Shown here: piece after piece, positions 8,531 to 17,213 of the stretch
Numbering within the stretch: the first letter of the stretch is position 1
How the letters are laid out: each line of letters opens with the position of its first letter
DNA from: a virus
Length of the DNA: 40,042 nt
Reading direction: 5' to 3' (one strand)
Virus record (IMG/VR): IMGVR_UViG_3300033148_006006
Location: 1-40,042 of that record
Made by a program: the position numbers and the translations under genes
The notes under the pieces: generated by a model
The model's input: only the letters and a program-made list of their open reading frames with translations
Databases searched by the model: none
What the model was told of the DNA's origin: nothing

Positions 8531-8706
8531 AGGACCAACCCTAAAAATATAAGCCATAGACTCATGTACCCTGCATCGGATAGTTTGACTACAGGATAGA
8601 ACCCTCGGTTGAGTATCCAGTAGACATGACCTATTATGCTGGCCACTACAAAGCATATACAGGAGATCAGGAAGTTTATGTTGATAAAGTTGCTGTTGAA
8701 TTTCAT
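8488..8706 (-). CDS. Small two-span membrane protein (holin-like size)
   Basis: 72 residues with two hydrophobic spans (about 8-30 and 45-64) and a charged tail LPRERKTKL. The ATG follows GGAGTTGGAGAA and overlaps the stop of a 32-codon ORF. Together with the 49-residue membrane ORF just upstream it could form part of a lysis or envelope function; phage holins are often this size and topology. No holin motif can be proven by eye, and no endolysin lies beside it. Confidence 0.55.
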   Translation of the reverse strand: MKFNSNFININFLISCICFVVASIIGHVYWILNRGFYPVVKLSDAGYMSLWLIFLGLVLWYIKLPRERKTKL

Positions 8707-8801
8707 TTCTCCAACTCCTTCGGCTTTGGGATTAACCAGACAGTATTAGAATCATATCTCGGCCATTTGACTGTTAAAACTTTTGCCCATTTCTGTTTCA
8801 T
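8703..8801 (-). CDS. 32-residue hypothetical micro-protein
   Basis: A short ORF (MKQKWAKVLTVKWPRYDSN...) whose ATG overlaps the preceding TGA and whose TGA overlaps the next ATG. This double ATGA chain is the main evidence that it is translated. Its last codons contain the AAGGAG ribosome site of the next gene, so it may exist mainly to couple the two membrane proteins. No known family recognised. Confidence 0.5.
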   Translation of the reverse strand: MKQKWAKVLTVKWPRYDSNTVWLIPKPKELEK

Positions 8802-8947
8802 TCGTCATCCTTCCCTAAATTATATGTGAGTAAGGCCGTGCCTGAAAAAGCCAAGATCAATCCTACTATGTGCAGGAATATCCCTACCGGCAACTCATGA
8901 ACAATACAGCCAACAATTATCATAAAAAGACTAAGGTATGCTCCCAT
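8798..8947 (-). CDS. 49-residue small membrane protein
   Basis: The ORF starts at an ATG behind AGAGGAGTTTAAA, an excellent ribosome site. It encodes two short hydrophobic spans (LSLFMIIVGCIVH and VGIFLHIVGLILAFSGTALL) and a charged end NLGKDDE. It begins 11 bases after the stop of the 615-residue secreted protein and overlaps the next ORF by 4. It resembles a minimal holin or envelope peptide; its function is unknown. Confidence 0.6.
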   Translation of the reverse strand: MGAYLSLFMIIVGCIVHELPVGIFLHIVGLILAFSGTALLTYNLGKDDE

Positions 8948-8958
8948 TTTAAACTCCT

Positions 8959-10806
8959 CTAATTAGAAGGTGAACCCATAGCGTTTATTTCTGCATCACT
9001 TAGTATCCGGTCAAATATAGCAAGGCGTTTGGTGTGCATGGGGCCGTAAAGCTCATAAGCAATATGTATATAACTGCCTATAGTATAAGACCCACCGTAA
9101 TCTATCGCTGTTCCCCAAGATATTCCAGAGCCTGAATCACAACCGATTCTCTTTTTGGCAACATTAGAAGTTAGATAACCCCACTGAACCACAATCTTAT
9201 ACCAATTTCCTTTAGTCCAATTAACATTAAATTTTTGAGCGTTGACTCCTGATGTTGCATCGCTTGAATAAAAATGTCCATGTTTTGTTCTTATTAAGCT
9301 ATCGGTGCTATTTGTTACCGCAAAAATTCCGCTTGATACTGCACCTGAATCTCCATAATCAAACCCTGGCCTCCACCAAATAACAGCCGTGCCAGGACAG
9401 GGTTGATCATTACGGGCGTTGGTGACGGGTTTAATAGTTGCGTTATCTACAAAGAAAGTTCCATTATCTGAATCTAAACAATCAATATAGAAATCAAAAT
9501 CAGTGCCTTGTGCGGTAAAATATACACTATAGGTAGTTTGGGCTGCCCCTACAGTAATAAAAAACTCTTGGAGGCCACTGACGGCATCAAGAATAAACAT
9601 TCTAAAATCTGTTTTTGTAGTTGTTCCTTGCCAGACATCTAACTCAAGTTTATACAATGTACCAATCGTAGAAGCTGCTATATTTGATGAAAGTATTGCG
9701 CCACAATGACCACTGGTATCCATTGTGACTTGCATTTTTCCGCCACCATCAGCAAGGACACCGCCGGAATAGCCACTCCAATGAACATTCTCCCATACAG
9801 TAAAATCTCTATCATCTGAAGCAGTTAATAACTCGCTCCCCAAACTCTCCGCAAACGTATTGGTCGGCAGGGTGTACCTCGGATACCCTGAAGTAGTAGC
9901 ACGGGTGACAGGAGAGCCCTGGGTGTCGATAAAGCTGGAAGGGACTTTGGTGTTAAGCTCGACCTGGATACCGTCTACGATTATGGTGCCGGTGGGGGCA
10001 GTACTGACAGCCCCTCCAAGAGTGGTTGCTAAACTTGGATATATTTTCACATGAAAATTAGTATCTCCGCTACTGTCATTGTCTACACTTATCCACCATC
10101 TCCACCAATCTCCACAATCATGAACACCATATCTATATGTACCAGCAGACGAAGCTACATCACTATTGCCTGTTTTAGTATTTATTCGTAGGTAGCAACT
10201 CTTTGCTCCTGTCCCCCCTGTAAAATAAGCACGGAGCTCTGGAAACCTTGCTTCATTATCGTCCTTCTTTATATGAACACTGTAAGTTACAGGATCATCA
10301 TCATTAGGCAAGGCAATTACTTGGACTATTCCCTGCGCTGCTGTGTCACTTGTATCTGAGCAACTCACGCCGGAATTAGCGTCTCCGAACAGTCCAGTCT
10401 GATCTTGCGTTGCTGACATACCTCCTTCAACTGTCCAATAAGTCGCATTATCACAGTCTCTCGCTCCCAGGATGCTATTAGTCGAGGCAGGTTCACGCAA
10501 GCCAGCAAGCTCACAGTCGGCGCAATTATAGGCCGGAGTCGTGCCGCTCATGCCCACGCACTGAAACACTTCCTCATCAGTAACCCCTGAGTGCATAACC
10601 CCGTCAGTACCCCAATAGTTGACAGGGCTGTTGCGGGTGAAGGTCCCTTCGCCAAGCTCCCCCTCCCAGTCAATCACTGGCCTTGTAGAAGTCTGTTGAG
10701 GGACTGAGAACTTTGGTCGCATAGCCCTGCGAGCATCCCAACTGGAGGCATAGGTATAATAGAACAACCCAAGGAAAACTAATATTGGAATTAAATATCT
10801 TTTCAT
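8959..10806 (-). CDS. Secreted lectin/fibre-like protein with signal peptide
   Basis: 615 residues. The N-terminus MKRYLIPILVFLGLFYYTYA is a typical Sec signal sequence with a likely cut near residue 20. Residues about 50-130 carry the TFTRNSPVNYWGTDGVMHSG ... GLREPASTNSIL pattern common in phage fibre and head-spike proteins. Carbohydrate-binding-like beta domains follow (about 130-290 and 330-455), then a concanavalin-like end (AVIWWRPGFDYGD to LSDAEINAMG). A GGAGGTAAATA site precedes the ATG. Virion proteins normally lack signal peptides, so this may be an exported decoration or adhesin rather than a tail fibre. Codon use and context do not suggest a recent insertion. Confidence 0.7.
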   Translation of the reverse strand: MKRYLIPILVFLGLFYYTYASSWDARRAMRPKFSVPQQTSTRPVIDWEGELGEGTFTRNSPVNYWGTDGVMHSGVTDEEVFQCVGMSGTTPAYNCADCELAGLREPASTNSILGARDCDNATYWTVEGGMSATQDQTGLFGDANSGVSCSDTSDTAAQGIVQVIALPNDDDPVTYSVHIKKDDNEARFPELRAYFTGGTGAKSCYLRINTKTGNSDVASSAGTYRYGVHDCGDWWRWWISVDNDSSGDTNFHVKIYPSLATTLGGAVSTAPTGTIIVDGIQVELNTKVPSSFIDTQGSPVTRATTSGYPRYTLPTNTFAESLGSELLTASDDRDFTVWENVHWSGYSGGVLADGGGKMQVTMDTSGHCGAILSSNIAASTIGTLYKLELDVWQGTTTKTDFRMFILDAVSGLQEFFITVGAAQTTYSVYFTAQGTDFDFYIDCLDSDNGTFFVDNATIKPVTNARNDQPCPGTAVIWWRPGFDYGDSGAVSSGIFAVTNSTDSLIRTKHGHFYSSDATSGVNAQKFNVNWTKGNWYKIVVQWGYLTSNVAKKRIGCDSGSGISWGTAIDYGGSYTIGSYIHIAYELYGPMHTKRLAIFDRILSDAEINAMGSPSN

Positions 10807-10816
10807 TATTTACCTC

Positions 10817-12556
10817 CTACCATGCCGCTGGAATAGTGCCTATTCGATATTGAAAAAAGACTCCAACCAACCATCCCTTCTCCTCCATATCATCAACTCC
10901 ATTTACATTCCTGCTAAATTTAAAATGGATTAGGTCTCCAGAGGCAGGAGTACCCGCAACAGTCAATGCTGGTGTAGCCGCCGTGATATGCATATCCCCA
11001 TTCTTACCAGCAGTTACAGTATCAGATACAACTTGGCTAACTCCGGAGGCTACATCAATAGGATCATCATCAGATATAGCTTCTGCTGTTACTGCCCATT
11101 CAACCGTATCCCCCGCAGTACAAGAGCTTGCTCCAGGGGTCCAATAAAACTTAAACTTAATTGTCGAAAGATCCCACTGAGCATCTAACACTCGACTATA
11201 TTCAATATACTGTCTGGTCACCCCATCGAATGAATAATAATCAAGATTGACATCATTTGTCGCATACTCATGAGTACCAGCAGTTGCAAAATCCGTAGCT
11301 GTCGGGGTCATTACATTAGCAGGAACATAAATCGTCCTATATCCTGTAGTAAGATCCCCATGTTGAGCATTTGTTAAATGGTAATATTGATCAGCCTCTC
11401 CCCCTTGCAGATTTGCTAATCCATTGTGATCTACAACTCCAGAAGCTTCAAATCCCTCCTTCCAATAGTCAGAAACTTCTTTAAAAGCAGCAACGTCCTT
11501 CTCAACAATTATTCTACCTACCGCAGCTCCCATAAGAGATACTTTAGCCGGTAAACTTGAAGGGAGAGTTGTCACTTGAGCTTCTGCTAATTTATATTTA
11601 TCTTGTCCATATACTACATGGACATCTTCATCCTCATGAATATAAACAAAATGGACTCCATATTTATCTGAAGAAGTTAAATTTGCAAGACCAGAAGCTG
11701 TATTGTTATACTGAGTAATACTCACTTCAGTGACCCCAGTTGTTTCTACCCAAGCAGAACCGTCATAATACCAAGTCGAAAATGGAGACATAGCAGAATC
11801 AAAAGAGTCTACATTAAATTCATTTAACCCCTTAAAAAATGTTCCGGCCGTAATTGTAATAGTTTGATTCCCCCCATCACCAAGAACAAGACCTGTCCCT
11901 CTCGCAAAACCGTCTACTTTTCCCAATCTATGATGAATTTTACGTGCCAAATTATAAGCATCAGTTCCCCCAGTAAGCATATGCAATTCACTTCCATCTT
12001 TATAAACTTTACCAAGTCGAAGTTCCGTTGTATGATTTATATCTGAATCTGTCGTGGTTGATGTCACACCAGAAGTAGTTACGTAGATATAATTCATAGA
12101 AGCATCAACCAAAGGCACAAGAGTTTCTGACCAAGAAAAGAAAAGAGTATCTCCTATTTCACTATCAGTATCTTTAATAAATCCTTGACCAGCCGAAACT
12201 GTAACCCCACTGGCTCCAGCATCCGTAAGTTCTCCTCCAGAAAGGATCCCTGCAGATTGCGTTGTATTCAACCAATCTTGAACATCGTCGTAAGCAGGAG
12301 AACCAACAGTATTTAATTTTACTTCTCCTCCCTCTATAGTTCCATCAAGATCAGGATCAAATATAATAAAATAATCATATAAAGCATTTGCGGATGGGGT
12401 CTTGTTTGTAATATTATCCCAATATTCAGGAGCAGTATTAATTACATTTCCAACTCCCAAAAGACCCAAATCTTCACCAAACTGTCCAGCATGGATTTGT
12501 AAGGGAAGGAGCCCTAACAAAAAACCCAAAACTAAAATCAAAAAAGTCTTTTTCAC
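10817..12556 (-). CDS. Secreted fibre-like protein with signal peptide
   Basis: 579 residues from a GTG at 12556, chosen because AAAGGAGG lies 8 bases before it; a GTG three codons earlier overlaps that site. The mature start follows MKKTFLILVLGFLLGLLPLQIHA, a clear signal peptide. Residues about 60-390 resemble phage neck or fibre proteins (GGELTDAGASGVTVSAGQGFI, HHRLGKVDGFARG, then LANLQGGEADQYYHLTNAQH, a common tail-fibre phrase). The C-terminal 150 residues are beta-rich. It is the middle of three secreted genes in a row. Possible roles: fibre that reaches the cell surface, or a receptor-masking lectin. Confidence 0.72.
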   Translation of the reverse strand: MKKTFLILVLGFLLGLLPLQIHAGQFGEDLGLLGVGNVINTAPEYWDNITNKTPSANALYDYFIIFDPDLDGTIEGGEVKLNTVGSPAYDDVQDWLNTTQSAGILSGGELTDAGASGVTVSAGQGFIKDTDSEIGDTLFFSWSETLVPLVDASMNYIYVTTSGVTSTTTDSDINHTTELRLGKVYKDGSELHMLTGGTDAYNLARKIHHRLGKVDGFARGTGLVLGDGGNQTITITAGTFFKGLNEFNVDSFDSAMSPFSTWYYDGSAWVETTGVTEVSITQYNNTASGLANLTSSDKYGVHFVYIHEDEDVHVVYGQDKYKLAEAQVTTLPSSLPAKVSLMGAAVGRIIVEKDVAAFKEVSDYWKEGFEASGVVDHNGLANLQGGEADQYYHLTNAQHGDLTTGYRTIYVPANVMTPTATDFATAGTHEYATNDVNLDYYSFDGVTRQYIEYSRVLDAQWDLSTIKFKFYWTPGASSCTAGDTVEWAVTAEAISDDDPIDVASGVSQVVSDTVTAGKNGDMHITAATPALTVAGTPASGDLIHFKFSRNVNGVDDMEEKGWLVGVFFQYRIGTIPAAW

Positions 12557-12574
12557 CTTCTCCACCTCCTTTCC

Positions 12575-12958
12575 TTACTTTTTCATTCGACCTAATCGAA
12601 CAATAACAGAACCAGAAGTATAATCCCCATTCTTAACCCCAATTCGGTATCTTACTCCTACTTCTGGATCAACTAAAGCTCTCCGAATATTCGAGGTCCA
12701 AGTATAATCAACGTCACTATATGTTACACCCGCATCGGTTGAACATTGGAGAGTAACGGTTGCTACCCAAGTACCAGAAATAGTAATGCTTAAAAATCCT
12801 CCTCTTGCTTTAAGAGCAGGAGCAATACCATCAGTCCAGGTTCCTGCCGCAGGTGGAGCACTACTAATTGTGGCAGTCACATAATCAGCCGCCTGTGCTA
12901 TTGAAAGAAAAGCAAATAGCACAAAAGCAGCAAGTTCTATCCTTAACAATTTTTTCAT
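12575..12958 (-). CDS. Small secreted beta protein
   Basis: 127 residues from an ATG at 12958, chosen because the GGGGGG ribosome site is 6 bases before it; an ATG two codons earlier touches that site. MKKLLRIELAAFVLFAFLSIAQA is a signal peptide. The mature part is a small all-beta domain (GGFLSITISGTWVATVTLQC, VRYRIGVKNGDYTSGSVIVRLG), resembling phage proteins that bind 'sequence of measurements'-type decoration sites. Similar small domains occur in phage structural regions without signal peptides. It is the first of the three secreted genes after the connector. Confidence 0.65.
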   Translation of the reverse strand: MKKLLRIELAAFVLFAFLSIAQAADYVTATISSAPPAAGTWTDGIAPALKARGGFLSITISGTWVATVTLQCSTDAGVTYSDVDYTWTSNIRRALVDPEVGVRYRIGVKNGDYTSGSVIVRLGRMKK

Positions 12959-12975
12959 TTTCATCCCCCCTTTTT

Positions 12976-13341
12976 TTAGTCTAAATCTAAATCAAGAGCA
13001 ATAAATTCCGCTGCTCTTTTACCAAGAGCCGCCAATATCCCCGAAGTGTCCAGGAGCTTAACCTGTTGTCCGTAAGAAGTGAAATCAAGGCCCATATCTG
13101 TTTTACCCTGATATTTAATTAAACTCTCTCCTGTCTTTTCTGATTGTGGCATCTGATCTCTGATAGCGACGAAGTGGGCCGAGAGCCATCGTTCTATTTC
13201 TTTCATCAAGGCGGAACTCAAACCTGCCGAACCTAACTTATCAGTAACAATTAAATTAGCAGCTGTTATAAAAGCAGAGATATCAGAGATATCAGTATCA
13301 ATGATTTCCTTAACCTCGGTTGAATTAACGCGGTCGGGCAT
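12976..13341 (-). CDS. Head-tail connector (adaptor) protein
   Basis: 121 residues, all-helical, starting MPDRVNSTEVKEIIDTDISD and containing ITAANLIVTDKLGSAGLSSALMKEIERWLSAHFVAIRD. This is the plan of HK97 gp6/DUF4054-type adaptors that form a ring under the portal. A GGAGG site precedes the ATG. It follows the sulfotransferase by 15 bases and so marks the return from the carbohydrate cassette to virion genes. Confidence 0.78.
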   Translation of the reverse strand: MPDRVNSTEVKEIIDTDISDISAFITAANLIVTDKLGSAGLSSALMKEIERWLSAHFVAIRDQMPQSEKTGESLIKYQGKTDMGLDFTSYGQQVKLLDTSGILAALGKRAAEFIALDLDLD

Positions 13342-13356
13342 TAGCTAATCCTCCTA

Positions 13357-14115
13357 TTATATAGCACTGCTTTTACTACCATCTCGTTTGCCCCTATTCC
13401 AAAGGTTGGGATCTACAAAGGCTTTTGCTTTTTCAAGATCCCATTCTAAATCAAGACTGTTAATCACATTTTGCATTTCAGAAAAATCTCCATTCATCAT
13501 ACGTTGTGGCCATACTTCCCTTATATCTAATTTCTGTTCATACATTTCTTCAAATCTTCTTTCATGTACAGAAACCCAATTAAGCCAACCAGAACGCGTT
13601 TGAAAAGCTCTCATAAAAGAAGTTCTTAAACAAGATCTGACAATATCTTCAACATCCCTTCTAACAATTATCCACTTAGCTTCAGGAAAAAGAAGATGCC
13701 ACAAAGGCCACATCAAACACATTTTTGCCCCCTTGTAAAAAAACCTTTGCCCATTATATCCTTGACTTTTCAAGATTTCTTCAAGGTCATGCATCCATAT
13801 AGCGGCTAAATGAGTATTGACAGATACAAAACGATCGCCATTACCAAAGCCTATAAGAATTGCATCATTGCCTTGGAGTTGTCTTCGTATTCTTGGAAGA
13901 GGCTTTTGCCCCATTGGATCACAGCCTGCATCTTTCAAAAAAGGCTTAACAAGATCGTTTCTGATTTGTGTATTTTCAAACATTCCTCTTCTGTTAAATC
14001 TTGTCGGACCAGCTAAATCTCCTCCCCATGCCCCACTCATATTCACAATACCAGCAACCAGGGAAGTTCCGGATCGTGCCGCGCCAGTAATCAATATCGG
14101 ATTAAAAATTTTCAT
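13357..14115 (-). CDS. Sulfotransferase-family protein
   Basis: 252 residues with the PAPS-binding signature: a P-loop-like ITGAARSGTSLVAG (9-22) for the 5'-phosphosulfate, and WIIVRRDVEDIVRSCLRTS (about 148-166), with Arg152/Arg153 and Ser161, for the 3'-phosphate. Enzymes of this fold move sulfate from PAPS to sugar or other hydroxyl groups. It begins one base after the GT4-GT8-like gene and is the last gene of the carbohydrate cassette, just before the connector. Likely acceptor: a glycan built by the neighbouring enzymes. No PAPS synthase is in the window, so PAPS would come from the host. Confidence 0.8.
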   Translation of the reverse strand: MKIFNPILITGAARSGTSLVAGIVNMSGAWGGDLAGPTRFNRRGMFENTQIRNDLVKPFLKDAGCDPMGQKPLPRIRRQLQGNDAILIGFGNGDRFVSVNTHLAAIWMHDLEEILKSQGYNGQRFFYKGAKMCLMWPLWHLLFPEAKWIIVRRDVEDIVRSCLRTSFMRAFQTRSGWLNWVSVHERRFEEMYEQKLDIREVWPQRMMNGDFSEMQNVINSLDLEWDLEKAKAFVDPNLWNRGKRDGSKSSAI

Positions 14116-14116
14116 A

Positions 14117-15751
14117 TTATCTCCAATGTCTTTTTACCCACTTCCTTCTGACTCTGTCCAATGACGGATTTCCATGAAAGCAAACAATTCTTGCTCCTCC
14201 AGGTAACTTTTGCCGACAATCTCTTTTGTAAGAGAAAATACCCTGGATTAATTTTTGAAGAGGTTGATAAGTTTTATTCTCTTGAGATAGTGCTCTTGAA
14301 ATATATTCTTGATCTCCACTAAAAGATTGTTCTTCTATCTCCTGAAATATAAACTTATCATAAATAAAAGAATAATCTCCATTTCTCCAGCCCATTATAC
14401 CAGATGCAAGGTGGCGATTTATTCTACTCGTAATATTCCAAGGTTGTAAGGCAACAAAATTAAGAGGGATTAAAAATAAATCATCAATATTTCTGAGAAT
14501 GATAGTATCAAGATCAAAGTAAATTATATTTTTCGTATCAACTAACCCTTCCCTAAAAAGTTCTATTTTAGACCACCAACCTGGCAAATCATCTTTCAAC
14601 TTTATTGTTCTACAGCCATCAACATTATCAAAATCAGTAAGACAAACAAAATCAAAAGAAGTAGTTACATTTCGCTCAAGCGTATTCTTTAATTTCAATA
14701 CCCACTCTTTTGTAAAAATACCTCCGGATTTTAAAACACACATAACAGTAACATCTTCAGGAACACCACTCCGTCTGGATTTAGCGGCTTTCATCTTGCT
14801 CAAAAGTTGCTTCAAAGCAACAGGAGATTGTTCAGAACATTCTAAAAATATTTTTCGATATTCTTTAGCAATTACTTTTATATCATGATGTTCTTCAGCA
14901 AACTTACGTCCTCCCAAAGAAATCTTCTTAAAAAGAACCTTATCATTTTTTAGTTCTTCTAATTGGGATATAAGAAACTTTTTAAACTTTCTGCAAAACA
15001 AAACGTTCTCCCTATGCACCATCTTCTCTCCATGGTATCCTGCTTCCTTTGTTATTATAACAGGTATCCCACAAGCGAGAGCTTCCATAACAGCATTACT
15101 ACATCCTTCTCCATCTGTTAATAAAACAAGAACATCGATCTTATCATAAAACTTTTCCTGCATTTGTTTATAAGGAATCTGATTATCCTTATAGAGAGCT
15201 GTATACAAAGGATAACCTAAAACGGAACAAGCCTTTTGTATAATTCCATATCCTTTATATTTGCTTTTTTGTAAGGTCTGAACATTACCCACAAACCCCA
15301 CCTTTAAAACAGATTCCTCAACTTTTCTTTCTTTAAATTTCCATTCCTCCAGATTTAGCCCATTAGGAATTAGATGAACTTTTTTATGAACCTGTCTTGC
15401 TATTCCTGCCAGCTTTTCATTAGTGGCAATAACAGCAAAGCACTTAGACATCTGCCTTAAATACTTTTCAACTCGAATTGGAGATTGATCTTCAAAAGAA
15501 AGGTTGCCTCCTAAACGACATATGACTTTTCTATAATCTTTTAGGTCTTGAAGCTGCGCAACATTCTGACTTAGAAAGTAGGAATCTCCATCAGCTTTTA
15601 TTTCTTCAGTTTTCATATTTCTCTTTCTCCATAATTTGTAATCCACCGATACAATTTTAAAATCCGATCTTAATTCTTTCAAAAGAGCTTGACAAATATT
15701 TCCCCAGCTCCACTTCTCATGTTCAAATTCTAAACTGATTATTGTTTTCAA
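14117..15751 (-). CDS. Fused glycosyltransferase: GT4-type plus GT8-like domain
   Basis: 544 residues in two parts. Residues 1-310 are a GT-B (GT4) enzyme: [19 protein letters not shown], and [20 protein letters not shown] (213-232), which contains the donor-binding E-x7-E-like region. Residues 330-544 are a GT-A domain with a DLD metal motif (413-415) in [19 protein letters not shown], as in GT8-type enzymes. It starts at a TTG overlapping the previous stop (TTGA). A two-headed enzyme could add two successive sugars. The fold classes are clear; donors and acceptors are unknown. Confidence 0.85.
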   Translation of the reverse strand: MKTIISLEFEHEKWSWGNICQALLKELRSDFKIVSVDYKLWRKRNMKTEEIKADGDSYFLSQNVAQLQDLKDYRKVICRLGGNLSFEDQSPIRVEKYLRQMSKCFAVIATNEKLAGIARQVHKKVHLIPNGLNLEEWKFKERKVEESVLKVGFVGNVQTLQKSKYKGYGIIQKACSVLGYPLYTALYKDNQIPYKQMQEKFYDKIDVLVLLTDGEGCSNAVMEALACGIPVIITKEAGYHGEKMVHRENVLFCRKFKKFLISQLEELKNDKVLFKKISLGGRKFAEEHHDIKVIAKEYRKIFLECSEQSPVALKQLLSKMKAAKSRRSGVPEDVTVMCVLKSGGIFTKEWVLKLKNTLERNVTTSFDFVCLTDFDNVDGCRTIKLKDDLPGWWSKIELFREGLVDTKNIIYFDLDTIILRNIDDLFLIPLNFVALQPWNITSRINRHLASGIMGWRNGDYSFIYDKFIFQEIEEQSFSGDQEYISRALSQENKTYQPLQKLIQGIFSYKRDCRQKLPGGARIVCFHGNPSLDRVRRKWVKRHWR

Positions 15752-16617
15752 TGGTTCTTTACCTTTGCTGGAACCCCATATGCAACCGAGTTATCAGGAA
15801 TATCGTGCATTACCACAGAGCCCATTCCTATTGTACAATTCTTTCCTATTTTAATTCCGTTTAGAATAGAAACAGAAGGAGCAATCCAACTATAGTCTCC
15901 AATGGAACATGAACCTCCAAGCATAACATTAGCAACAATAAAACAATGCTTCCCGATTTTTACATTATGGGCAATATGAACAAGATTATCTATTTTGGTT
16001 CCTTCTCCAATAACTGTGTCCCCTAAAGCCCCACGATCTATACAAACATGAGAATGAATTTCAACATTATCTTCAATAATCACTCTTCCTATCTGTGGAA
16101 AATTAATCAATCTTCCTTTGTTGTCTCTGCGATTTGCAACGCTGATAGTACCCACAATAGTATAAGGCCCAACCATTACTCTCTTTCCTATAACAACACA
16201 GTCCATAATAACAGCAGTTGGATGAATACCATCGTTCCTCCCAGGATAATAATGTTTAACAACATTCATAAAAGCTACCCGTGGATTTTCCACAAAGATA
16301 AAAGTTTTTTCTTTATAAAACACGCTTCCCATCATATAATCTGGTAAAATTATTACTCCTGCTTCCGATTCTCTAATCCTTTTCCAGATTATCTCTTTAT
16401 CTTGATCACTTGGTTTTACTCCATACCCATTATCTAATATATCCAAAGGAGCGCGAGCAAAATTTCCCATCCTTGGGTCGTCACAAAACGAAAGCGAATT
16501 GTTTGTGGCTTCATCCAGCGGAGAAAATTTCTCGATTGATATCCCTGCCCCCGGATTAGTCACAGAATAAGGACCCTTTATTAATTGGCAAATATCGCCA
16601 AGTTCTATTCTATCCAT
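15748..16617 (-). CDS. LpxD-like hexapeptide-repeat N-acyltransferase
   Basis: 289 residues. The N-terminal 120 resemble the uridine-binding part of LpxD. Residues about 130-285 are a left-handed beta-helix with [54 protein letters not shown]. The [10 protein letters not shown] block (His214, His217) holds the catalytic histidine region of LpxD. LpxD moves an acyl chain to the free amine of a glucosamine. It overlaps the PIG-L deacetylase gene by 13 bases; that enzyme could expose such an amine. It may be a sugar N-acyltransferase of O-antigen type rather than true lipid A LpxD. Confidence 0.82.
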   Translation of the reverse strand: MDRIELGDICQLIKGPYSVTNPGAGISIEKFSPLDEATNNSLSFCDDPRMGNFARAPLDILDNGYGVKPSDQDKEIIWKRIRESEAGVIILPDYMMGSVFYKEKTFIFVENPRVAFMNVVKHYYPGRNDGIHPTAVIMDCVVIGKRVMVGPYTIVGTISVANRRDNKGRLINFPQIGRVIIEDNVEIHSHVCIDRGALGDTVIGEGTKIDNLVHIAHNVKIGKHCFIVANVMLGGSCSIGDYSWIAPSVSILNGIKIGKNCTIGMGSVVMHDIPDNSVAYGVPAKVKNH

Positions 16618-17201
16618 CGTTTTATGATATACCCCTCTGCATATGATTCTCCCATCATTTGCCCCCTTGTAACCGCTATTGCTTCTATATAATCTGGAGA
16701 ACGATGTCTCCTTACCTGGGAACCATATAAATAGTAAGCTTTAAGTTTTCGATTTATATCAATCTTAACAAGATGGTTTATTTCATAAGGAGCACAACCC
16801 CAATTACAATCAGTCGATTCGCACATAAGAACTTTCTTTACAAAATGATTTTTATCATGGGGTCTAAGAGCTATCATACAAGCCTTATAAATAGCTTGAT
16901 GATCCTGGTTGTAAGAAGGATAAGGAATAAAAATCTTGTCCGGTCTTCCCTCATTGATTATATCTTGAAGAAGATCTATATAATTCTGCCCTCTATAATA
17001 ATTCACTTTATCAATAGTCAGCATCTGCCAAGTAAAACCTAAATAATCAGCAACAGATTTTAGCTCCTCATATCTTTCTACGGCAGGCAGAATATGATAT
17101 TCTTGCATTCCGCAAAAGACAACATGAAAGTCTTTATTCAAAATACCTCCACAACCTAAAACTTCATCATCAACATGCGGAGCTATCACCAAATTCTTCA
17201 T
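16605..17201 (-). CDS. PIG-L-family N-deacetylase
   Basis: 198 residues with the diagnostic zinc/catalytic motif [13 protein letters not shown] (7-19) and a later YNQDHQAIY carrying the third zinc-ligand histidine. Family members remove acetyl from N-acetylglucosamine on lipids, thiols or nucleotide sugars (PIG-L, MshB, BshB, LmbE). GAGAGAGG precedes the ATG. It lies between the UDP-sugar dehydratase-type SDR and the LpxD-like acyltransferase, suggesting a remove-acetyl-then-reacylate sequence on an amino sugar. Confidence 0.88.
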   Translation of the reverse strand: MKNLVIAPHVDDEVLGCGGILNKDFHVVFCGMQEYHILPAVERYEELKSVADYLGFTWQMLTIDKVNYYRGQNYIDLLQDIINEGRPDKIFIPYPSYNQDHQAIYKACMIALRPHDKNHFVKKVLMCESTDCNWGCAPYEINHLVKIDINRKLKAYYLYGSQVRRHRSPDYIEAIAVTRGQMMGESYAEGYIIKRWIE

Positions 17202-17213
17202 TACAAGCCTCTC

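Noticed and set aside
8531-8656. Upstream extension of the 27-codon micro-ORF to 69 codons
   Set aside because: The added part overlaps the two-span membrane gene, has no good ribosome site and does not look like protein.
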